Shown here: in pieces, positions 1-5,051 of the stretch
Position numbering within the stretch: the stretch's first letter is position 1
How the letters are laid out: every line of letters begins with the position of its first letter
Assembly: GCA_900752845.1 (NCBI GenBank)
Contig: CAADWU010000128.1
Location: forward strand, 1 to 5,051
Direction: 5' to 3'
Source of the DNA: Candidatus Gastranaerophilales bacterium
GTDB lineage: Bacteria; Cyanobacteriota; Vampirovibrionia; Gastranaerophilales; Gastranaerophilaceae
DNA length: 5,051 nt
Made by a program: the position numbers and the translations under genes
The notes under the pieces: model-generated
Told to the model about the DNA's origin: nothing
What the model saw: only the letters and a program-made list of their open reading frames with translations
The model's database searches: none

Positions 1-6
1 ACTGCT

Positions 7-903
7 ATGACCGGTATTGCTCTTAAAAGCATGAACAGCGGCTGCGGTGGAAACAGCATTTGGGGCTTTGGCTGCGGAAACAGTTTTGGTTACGGCGGCG
101 GTTACGGAATTAGTTATGGAGGCGGTTTATGCCCCGGAGCAGATCCAATGGGAGTTACCTGGATGAACTCTGGCGGATGCGGCACTAATCCTTATGCAAC
201 TGCAATGGGACAACAGGCAGCTTACGCTTGGGGTGCAAGCTTATATCAACAGGCAGTTGCTCAATATGCTGTTACTGCACAACAAAGAGCACTCGCTCAA
301 ACACAAATGCAGACATTACAAAAAACTGATGCTGAATATGCCGGCAATTTAGATAAAGACCAGAGCACTGAACAAGGTAAAGCTTTTGATAAAGCTACCG
401 ATGAAATGGTTGATAAAGACGGAAAAATTGCAAAAGACAAAGAATTCAGTATAATTGATAAGTATACCGACCCTAAAGACAAAACAAAATGCGCAGATGA
501 ATACAAAGAAGCTGTAAGTAATTTAGGGAAATCATACGCAGCTGAAATTGATAATTCTCAAGGAAATAAAGACGGCAAAGTTACTTTAGAAGAATTTGTA
601 AAACATGAGATGTCTAAATTACCGTCAGATGCGTCAGAGACAACTAAAGCAAAGGCAAAACTCGTTGCTCAAAATGCATATAATAAAATAGACCAAAACG
701 GTGACGGATTTGCCGACTGGAAAGAGCTTGCTGCTGTTATGGCAACACTTGATACCGATACAGGTAAAGAAAAAGATAAAGACGGAACAATCAAATCAAG
801 TGATTATGCAAAATGGTCCGCACTTATGGCGCAAAATACTGCTAATGAATTTGATAAAACAGTAAGGGCAAGCTATACACAATTATTTAATAAGGAAAAA
901 TAA
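7..903 (+). CDS. EF-hand domain protein with Gly/Cys/Tyr-rich N-terminus, function unknown
   Basis: The 298-residue protein has three parts. Residues 9-60 are low-complexity and rich in Gly, Asn, Tyr and Cys (C13, C23, C42, C58), with an MNSG(G)CG motif near residues 9-14 and 53-59. Residues 62-105 are Ala/Gln-rich and probably helical. Residues 110-298 are acidic, Lys/Asp-rich and hold EF-hand-like calcium loops. The loop at D229-E240 (DQNGDGFADWKE) is canonical. Degenerate loops lie near 136-147 (DKDGKI), 182-196 (three residues too long) and 255-266 (EKDKDGTIKSSD, ending in Asp). Calcium binding is therefore likely, at least at one site. No signal peptide, lipobox or membrane segment is visible. 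The frame is open to the left window edge and no ribosome site can be seen, so the start may lie upstream; the ATG at 31 is an alternative. The last 21 bp overlap the convergent csaB. The specific role is not recognised. Confidence 0.8.
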   Translation: MTGIALKSMNSGCGGNSIWGFGCGNSFGYGGGYGISYGGGLCPGADPMGVTWMNSGGCGTNPYATAMGQQAAYAWGASLYQQAVAQYAVTAQQRALAQTQMQTLQKTDAEYAGNLDKDQSTEQGKAFDKATDEMVDKDGKIAKDKEFSIIDKYTDPKDKTKCADEYKEAVSNLGKSYAAEIDNSQGNKDGKVTLEEFVKHEMSKLPSDASETTKAKAKLVAQNAYNKIDQNGDGFADWKELAAVMATLDTDTGKEKDKDGTIKSSDYAKWSALMAQNTANEFDKTVRASYTQLFNKEK

Positions 904-1893
904 TTTATCGAGATTTTCCCAATTGAACGTTTTTGTTTGAGCAAACCTTAGCAAATCATGCTTGCTGAGGTTTGTCATTTTAGAATATACTTCTTCCAAA
1001 TTTTCCTGAGCATTCATGGAAATAAGAGGAATAGAAGCTTCGTGAGCAAGTTTTTCGACCTTTATATCATAATTTATCGCACAAGTCTTTACACCGCACT
1101 TTAAAGCCACAAGAAGTGCGTGAAAACGCATTGCAATTAAATAATCTAATCTTGAAATTTTTTCAATAATATTATTTGTTACTATTTCGGTTTTCAAATC
1201 AGGATTGAATGCATGCAGTATTGTCTCAAAGCGTTTGCATAAATCCAAATCCAGTGCCTCCTGCAATGAATATATTTCAATTTTTTTATCACTGAATTTA
1301 GTTACTACAAGCAATGCAAGTTTATGCAAAAGATTTAAATTCATGGTTTTGAAATCTCTTAACTGAATGCCGACAACACCCTCATTATCCTCAGGTTCAA
1401 GATTAAGTGAAAAAATAGGGTCACAAACAAGTTCTGATTTAACATTCCATTTGTTTAAAAGATTAAAGCTGTTTTCATCACGAACAGTAACATAAGTACA
1501 TTGCTTTAATAGATTTTTTACAATGAATTGCGCAAATTTATTATTTATCGGTCCAATTCCTTGTGCAAATATAATTACTTTTTTATTAAAAAGAAGTGCA
1601 ATAGCAATAATTAAAGAATAGTAAACAAGGCTTTTTAAACTTGTAACATCCTGCAAAAGACTTCCGCCTCCCGAAATTAACACATCAGTTTTCTGAATTT
1701 CTTTTAACACATTAAGCATGTCAAAACTATTTACTGATTTAACAGAATAATTTTTGCAAGTATATTCTGTATCAGAAGAAAATACTGTAATATCAGCTCC
1801 GATTTCTTTTAAGTGACTTACCAATACAGAAAGAATTGCTTCATCACCGAAATTTTTAAAACCGTAATATCCTGAGATTAGAACCTTAGTCAT
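883..1893 (-). CDS. csaB: Polysaccharide pyruvyl transferase CsaB
   Basis: The 336-residue protein is a polysaccharide pyruvyltransferase. This family transfers pyruvate from phosphoenolpyruvate to a sugar of a wall polysaccharide as a ketal, which typically forms the anchor for SLH-domain surface proteins. Visible CsaB hallmarks are the N-terminal GYYGFKNFGDEAIL (residues 8-21), SGGGSLLQD (74-82), FAQGIGP (109-115) and the C-terminal AMRFHALLVALKCGV (254-268) followed by NYDIKVEKLAHE (274-285). No signal peptide is present, so it should act in the cytoplasm. The start at 1893 is chosen because AGAGG lies 5 nt upstream (1899-1903). A longer reading from the ATG at 1923 adds ten residues but lacks a ribosome site and overlaps the kinase more. 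The ATG overlaps the kinase stop (ATGACTAA), suggesting translational coupling. It is the last gene of the operon and overlaps the convergent EF-hand gene by 21 bp. Confidence 0.92.
   Translation of the reverse strand: MTKVLISGYYGFKNFGDEAILSVLVSHLKEIGADITVFSSDTEYTCKNYSVKSVNSFDMLNVLKEIQKTDVLISGGGSLLQDVTSLKSLVYYSLIIAIALLFNKKVIIFAQGIGPINNKFAQFIVKNLLKQCTYVTVRDENSFNLLNKWNVKSELVCDPIFSLNLEPEDNEGVVGIQLRDFKTMNLNLLHKLALLVVTKFSDKKIEIYSLQEALDLDLCKRFETILHAFNPDLKTEIVTNNIIEKISRLDYLIAMRFHALLVALKCGVKTCAINYDIKVEKLAHEASIPLISMNAQENLEEVYSKMTNLSKHDLLRFAQTKTFNWENLDKLFFLIK
942..981 (+). terminator. Probable intrinsic terminator of the EF-hand gene, inside csaB
   Basis: Bases 942-954 pair with 962-974, giving a 13-bp stem (one G-T wobble at 949/967) around a 7-base loop. 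On the plus strand it is followed by the T-rich stretch TTTGTCATTTT. It lies about 40 bases past the EF-hand stop codon, where a terminator is expected. The T-tract is interrupted, so efficiency may be modest. The minus-strand side has no T-tract, so it should not stop csaB transcription. The same bases encode csaB codons. Confidence 0.5.
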
Positions 1894-2824
1894 TGTTTCC
1901 TCTGTATATTGAATACACTTCATCTTTATATGGTATAGATTTAATGGCTCCTATTCCCTTTGCTTGCAATCCTGCAACAATTGAAGCAAATTTTGCAGCC
2001 TCAAACGGAGTAAAACCATGTGTAAGAGCATGCAAAAATCCGCCGTTAAAAGCATCACCCGAACAAGTTGTATCTATAACGTCATTTGTATAGAATTCCG
2101 TAAATACAATATTTCCGTTATATCCTGTAAAATAACCGTTTTTATCACTTGCTTTAAGAACAATAGTCGGTATTCCCATATCCCACAACTTTTTGATAAT
2201 ATTTTCAGGAGAATCAATATCAAGAATATTGACTGTATCATGTTTTGTACTCATGAAAAGAATATCTACATAAGGCGCAACTCTGTTAAAAGCTTCTTTA
2301 GCTTCTTCGGGAGTAGTAATTGCAGAGTAATAGTTCGGGTCATAAGCAGTAGTTATTCCGTTTTCTTTAGCAAGTTTAAAAGTAGTTTCAACCGCCTCAT
2401 TTGCAGAAGGTGAAAGTGACTGTGTAACTCCAGAAGCATACACAACACCTGCTTTTTTCAAATATTCCAAATCAATATCTTCTAAAGACAATTTAGAAGG
2501 AGCGATTTTTTTTCTGTAGTAAATAACTTCTTTTTCATTTAGAGAAGGTCTTGCAACAATATACATTCCGTTAGCTTCATCTGTAAGTTTAACTTGAGAT
2601 ATATCAAGTCCTTCTGCCTGCCAGCTGTCAAGCAGGTAGTCTTTAAAAGCATCATTACCCACTCTTGTTACAAATCCGACTTTTGAGCCCATTCTTAGAG
2701 CTGCTATTGCGGTTGCAATCGCATCTCCTCCGTAATATTTATAAAGGCAGCCAGCCTGTGACATTTTTGCATTCGTAGAAAGTTCAATTAAACTTTCCCC
2801 AATGGTAATAATATCTAATTCCAT
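1886..2824 (-). CDS. kdgK: PfkB-family sugar kinase, probable 2-keto-3-deoxygluconate kinase
   Basis: This 312-residue protein has a normal length for a PfkB (ribokinase-family) carbohydrate kinase. Signature 1 is the GGD at residues 32-34 followed by RMGSKVGFVTRVGND (44-58). Signature 2 is DTTCSGDAFNGGF (251-263) with catalytic base D257. A YYR motif (102-104) matches the Y-x-R that contacts the carboxylate in 2-keto-3-deoxygluconate kinases, and the upstream neighbour is a KDPG aldolase, so ATP-dependent phosphorylation of KDG or a similar sugar acid is the best guess. There are oddities: the usual DxNYR is DPNYY (162-166), the NxxE motif reads STKH (192-195), and the Asn expected after GGD is missing (GGDAIATA). 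The start is supported by AAAGG at 2830-2834, 5 nt upstream, and only one base separates it from the eda stop. Membership of PfkB is secure; the substrate is not. Confidence 0.85.
   Translation of the reverse strand: MELDIITIGESLIELSTNAKMSQAGCLYKYYGGDAIATAIAALRMGSKVGFVTRVGNDAFKDYLLDSWQAEGLDISQVKLTDEANGMYIVARPSLNEKEVIYYRKKIAPSKLSLEDIDLEYLKKAGVVYASGVTQSLSPSANEAVETTFKLAKENGITTAYDPNYYSAITTPEEAKEAFNRVAPYVDILFMSTKHDTVNILDIDSPENIIKKLWDMGIPTIVLKASDKNGYFTGYNGNIVFTEFYTNDVIDTTCSGDAFNGGFLHALTHGFTPFEAAKFASIVAGLQAKGIGAIKSIPYKDEVYSIYRGNND
1899..1903 (-). promoter_or_regulatory. Ribosome binding site of csaB
   Basis: The minus strand reads AGAGG here, 5 nt before the ATG at 1893 and inside the last codons of the kinase gene. 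It decides the csaB start in favour of the 336-residue form, because the alternative ATG at 1923 has no such site. Confidence 0.75.
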
Positions 2825-2825
2825 A

Positions 2826-3434
2826 CTAACCTTTCAACTCCGTTACAATTTTTTTAGCACGTTGTGTTATTTCAGATAAAGAATAGCCGTCATACAAATC
2901 TCTGCCAATACCTACAACAGATGCGCCTGCTTTTATATATGAAGTCACTTCAGAAAGTTTTACATTACCAAGAGGCATTATGTTTAGAAACGGCATCGGT
3001 CTTAATAAATCTTCAACATACATAGCTCCGCCCATAGCAGTGATAGGGTATATTTTAATTAGCGGAATACGTGATTTCCAAGCTTTATATGCTTCATTTG
3101 CTGTTGTTGCGCCTGCAATATAAGGAATTTGTTTATCTTTTGATATTTTTACAAGGTTCATAGAAAAAATCGGTGCAGAAATCATTTTAGCCCCTGATAA
3201 AATTGCCGCATCTGCCTGCATAGCCGTAATAATTCCGCCTGCGCATACGTTCGCAAATTTTGAAACTTCTTCTATTGCTCGAAATAACGAAGGATTTTCA
3301 ACGTTAATTTCTAAAACTTTTATACCCCCGTCTATTAAAGCCTTTGCTCTATCTATTGCTATCTGCGGATCATTTGTTCTTAAAATCGGAAAAATCTTCT
3401 CCTCAGATAACACTTTAATTAAATTTTCTGTCAT
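2826..3434 (-). CDS. eda: KDPG/KHG aldolase family protein (divergent)
   Basis: This 202-residue protein has the length and fold signature of class I 2-keto-3-deoxy-6-phosphogluconate aldolases, which cleave KDPG to pyruvate and glyceraldehyde 3-phosphate in the Entner-Doudoroff and uronate pathways. Visible family landmarks are FPILR (15-19), ALIDGGIKVLEI (32-43) with the general acid/base Glu as E42, LIKIYP (125-130) with the Schiff-base Lys as K127, and MGGAMYVEDLLRPMPFL (134-150). Several substrate contacts differ from E. coli Eda: LEVTLRT reads LEINVEN, GAGT reads CAGG (64-67), PTGG reads PLGN (154-157) and the C-terminal GGS reads IGR (176-178). The start has AAAGGG at 3441-3446, 6 nt upstream. 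It is the first gene of the operon, directly after a divergent promoter. The family is clear; activity on KDPG itself is uncertain because of the substitutions. Confidence 0.85.
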   Translation of the reverse strand: MTENLIKVLSEEKIFPILRTNDPQIAIDRAKALIDGGIKVLEINVENPSLFRAIEEVSKFANVCAGGIITAMQADAAILSGAKMISAPIFSMNLVKISKDKQIPYIAGATTANEAYKAWKSRIPLIKIYPITAMGGAMYVEDLLRPMPFLNIMPLGNVKLSEVTSYIKAGASVVGIGRDLYDGYSLSEITQRAKKIVTELKG

Positions 3435-3454
3435 AATCTACCCTTTTTTCAAAA

Positions 3455-3470
3455 TTTATTATATCATAAA
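3455..3470. repeat. Imperfect 16-bp palindrome over the divergent promoters
   Basis: TTTATTATATCATAAA is self-complementary apart from one mismatched pair (bases 3460 and 3465). It covers the operon -10 box and both candidate cyclase -10 boxes. It could be an operator for a dimeric regulator, but such AT-rich symmetry can also arise by chance. Confidence 0.2.
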
Positions 3471-3472
3471 AT
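3457..3472 (+). promoter_or_regulatory. Possible -10 region for the cyclase gene
   Basis: Two plus-strand hexamers each match TATAAT at five of six bases: TATTAT (3457-3462) and TAAAAT (3467-3472). The first overlaps the operon -10 on the other strand and would give a leader of about 20 nt. Neither has a convincing -35 box, and the region is AT-rich, so the exact promoter is uncertain. Confidence 0.3.
3458..3466 (-). promoter_or_regulatory. Extended -10 promoter of the eda-kdgK-csaB operon
   Basis: On the minus strand this reads TGATATAAT, a perfect TATAAT box (3458-3463) with the TG extension. No good TTGACA lies at the proper distance, which is normal for extended -10 promoters. Transcription would start near 3450, leaving a leader of about 15-17 nt that contains the eda ribosome site. 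Confidence 0.6.
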
Positions 3473-3479
3473 AAAGATT

Positions 3480-3485
3480 AGGGAG
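3480..3485 (+). promoter_or_regulatory. Ribosome binding site of the cyclase gene
   Basis: AGGGAG lies 4 nt before the ATG at 3490. It fixes the start of a reading frame that runs off the window. Confidence 0.7.
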
Positions 3486-3489
3486 AAGT

Positions 3490-5051
3490 ATGGCTAATTT
3501 AAAAACTTTTATTAAATCAAAGACATTTTTTATATATTCGGTTATTTTTCATATTATACTTTCAGCTGTATTAATTCTTGTTTCCTGGTATGCATTTGAA
3601 CCTAAAGTTTACAATTTTATGGCGCAAAATTTTTCGGCATATAAAACAGGTTCACAAGAGATTGCTGTAATAGTTATTGATGACAAATCAATCGAAAGGC
3701 ACAGATGGCCCTGGAAAAGAGATTTATATGCAAAGATATTTGAATATCTTAATATATACTCAAGTCCTAAAATAATTGGATATGATGCGATATTGTCTTC
3801 ATCTGAGGACAAAACTTCAGATAAAATTTTGTTTGATACACTTCATGGAATTGATAATGTTGTAGTCGGATTCAGTCCGCTTGAACAAAAAGACATAAGC
3901 TCCGATTACATAAAGAAATTTAACGAGAAATTTGCTATAGAAGTTACAGATAAAAGAAAAAATGAAATCCCCGGTATATATCATGGAATATCAAAATTTC
4001 CTCAAGCATATTTTAATGCAGTGAAATACGCAGGTTCTGTAAACATTAATCAGGATTATGACGGCTATTTAAGAAGATATGACTCTGTTGTATCTGTTGA
4101 TAAAAATTACTATCCGTCACTTGCTTTAAGAATGTATATGCTTATGAATAATGCGGATAAAATTACGCTAAATCATAACAGCCTTGTCGTGGATGAAACA
4201 GGATTAACAGTTCCTACAGATACGTCTGCTGCAGGCGTCCAAAATTTTATAAGATATTATAAAAAGCATTCCGGCTCGGAATACACTCACAAAAAATATT
4301 CTGCAATAGATATTATAGATTCCCTTGACAATATTAAAAAAGGTCAAAGACCAATAATAAATCCTGAAGAACTGAACGATAAAATAGTTTTTGTCGGAGC
4401 GAATGCCAGAGGCGCAGGTCTTGCACTTGAAGATGCTCTGCCCACTCCGATTTTACAACGGCATCCCGGTGTTGATATTCAGGCAACAAACCTGGATAAT
4501 CTTATTAATAATGAATTTATAAAGCAGACAACACTTAAACAGGATTTATTTATAATTGTGCTTTTAAGTATTGCAACATTTATTATAATCAGCAGACTGT
4601 CAATATTTAAGTCAATATTACTTTTAATTGGGATAGGTCTTGCATACTTTATTTTTACAATTATATGCTACAGAAACGGTGTTGCGCCGAATGTTATTAC
4701 ACCGCTTGCCATACAGCTTGTCACAATGATTTTCGGTTATTCTTATAAATTCATTCAGGAAGGCAGAAATAAAGAAAAGATTAAAAATGCAATGGGCAAA
4801 TATCTTTCGCAGGATATTATGCAAAATGTTGTTCAAAATATCGACGATATAAAACTTGGCGGAAAAAAAGCAAATGTAACGGTTTTATTTGCAGATATCA
4901 GAGGTTTCACAAGCATGAGTGAAAAAATGACTGCTGAAGAAGTATCTGTAATTCTTAACGAATATTTTTCAGAAATTGAACCTATAATAACTAAGTACAA
5001 TGGTGTTATTAACATATTTATAGGCGATGCTGTTATGGCAATATTCGGCGA
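3490..5051 (+). CDS. CHASE2 domain class III adenylate/guanylate cyclase (3' partial)
   Basis: The frame is open from the ATG at 3490 to the window end (520 codons) and is cut inside the catalytic domain. A first membrane segment spans about residues 13-36. A CHASE2 sensor domain, expected outside the cytoplasmic membrane, follows at about 50-340, with VIVIDDKSIERHRWPWKRD (60-78), KIVFVGA (298-304) and PGVDIQATNLDNLI (326-339). Three membrane segments (about 353-367, 375-394, 402-419) then lead through a linker with MGKYLSQDIM (435-444) to the class III cyclase domain. Its first metal-binding Asp is D469 in FADIRGFT and the second is D513 in FIGDAVMAIFG. The architecture is that of a receptor that turns an extracytoplasmic signal into cyclic nucleotide. 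At the position of the adenine-selecting Lys (four before D513) there is Ile509. The gene is divergent from the eda operon, with 55 bp between the start codons. The ligand is unknown. Confidence 0.9.
   Translation, partial: MANLKTFIKSKTFFIYSVIFHIILSAVLILVSWYAFEPKVYNFMAQNFSAYKTGSQEIAVIVIDDKSIERHRWPWKRDLYAKIFEYLNIYSSPKIIGYDAILSSSEDKTSDKILFDTLHGIDNVVVGFSPLEQKDISSDYIKKFNEKFAIEVTDKRKNEIPGIYHGISKFPQAYFNAVKYAGSVNINQDYDGYLRRYDSVVSVDKNYYPSLALRMYMLMNNADKITLNHNSLVVDETGLTVPTDTSAAGVQNFIRYYKKHSGSEYTHKKYSAIDIIDSLDNIKKGQRPIINPEELNDKIVFVGANARGAGLALEDALPTPILQRHPGVDIQATNLDNLINNEFIKQTTLKQDLFIIVLLSIATFIIISRLSIFKSILLLIGIGLAYFIFTIICYRNGVAPNVITPLAIQLVTMIFGYSYKFIQEGRNKEKIKNAMGKYLSQDIMQNVVQNIDDIKLGGKKANVTVLFADIRGFTSMSEKMTAEEVSVILNEYFSEIEPIITKYNGVINIFIGDAVMAIFG

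Noticed and set aside
297..506. Minus-strand open frame of 69 codons inside the EF-hand gene
   Set aside because: It is antisense to a coding region with clear EF-hand motifs and shows no family signature.
1894..1923. Ten-residue N-terminal extension of CsaB from the ATG at 1923
   Set aside because: It has no ribosome binding site, lies fully inside the kinase gene, and the family N-terminus begins at the internal Met, which has a good AGAGG.
2018..2413. Plus-strand open frame of 131 codons
   Set aside because: It lies entirely opposite the well-supported kinase gene and its translation shows no recognisable domain, so it is a shadow frame.
3609..3812. Minus-strand open frame of 67 codons
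   Set aside because: It is antisense to the CHASE2 domain coding region and has no supporting motif.
4624..5015. Two minus-strand open frames of 70 and 60 codons
   Set aside because: Both are antisense to the cyclase membrane and catalytic coding region; the apparent hydrophobicity mirrors the sense strand.
1..5051. CRISPR arrays, insertion sequences, tRNA or rRNA genes
   Set aside because: No spaced direct repeats, transposase motifs, terminal inverted repeats or RNA-gene signatures were found by eye, and nearly all bases are in confident coding regions.

Overview
This AT-rich, gene-dense window holds five protein genes and almost no free intergenic DNA. The gene set is a CsaB-type wall-polysaccharide pyruvyltransferase, a CHASE2-class III nucleotide cyclase, a bacterial EF-hand protein and a small sugar-acid module, with clear Shine-Dalgarno sites throughout. 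This mix resembles cyanobacteria-related gut lineages (Gastranaerophilales/Vampirovibrionia, 'Melainabacteria'), where CsaB and CHASE2 cyclases are common. That placement is inferred from gene content and composition; no marker gene is present.

Layout: (1) 7-903, plus strand: a Gly/Cys/Tyr-rich EF-hand protein of unknown function whose frame is open to the left edge, so its true start may lie outside the window. (2) 883-3434, minus strand: a compact three-gene operon read right to left, with a KDPG aldolase-family gene (eda), then a PfkB-family KDG kinase-like gene (kdgK) after 1 nt, then csaB, whose start overlaps the kinase stop by 8 nt (ATGACTAA). The csaB 3' end overlaps the end of the EF-hand gene by 21 bp, tail to tail. 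A strong hairpin inside the csaB 3' coding region is placed to terminate the EF-hand transcript. (3) 3435-3489: a 55-bp divergent promoter region with an extended -10 (TGATATAAT) for the operon, lying in an imperfect palindrome. (4) 3490 to the right edge, plus strand: a CHASE2 receptor-type class III nucleotide cyclase, cut by the window end inside its catalytic domain.

The kinase and aldolase would together act on a 2-keto-3-deoxy sugar acid: phosphorylation, then cleavage to pyruvate and glyceraldehyde 3-phosphate. Both enzymes deviate at residues that normally bind substrate, so the real substrate may differ. CsaB would transfer pyruvate from PEP to a wall polysaccharide, the usual anchor for SLH-domain proteins. 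The divergent cyclase has both visible metal-binding aspartates but Ile where adenylate cyclases carry the adenine-selecting Lys. No RNA genes, CRISPR arrays, mobile elements or attachment sites were seen.
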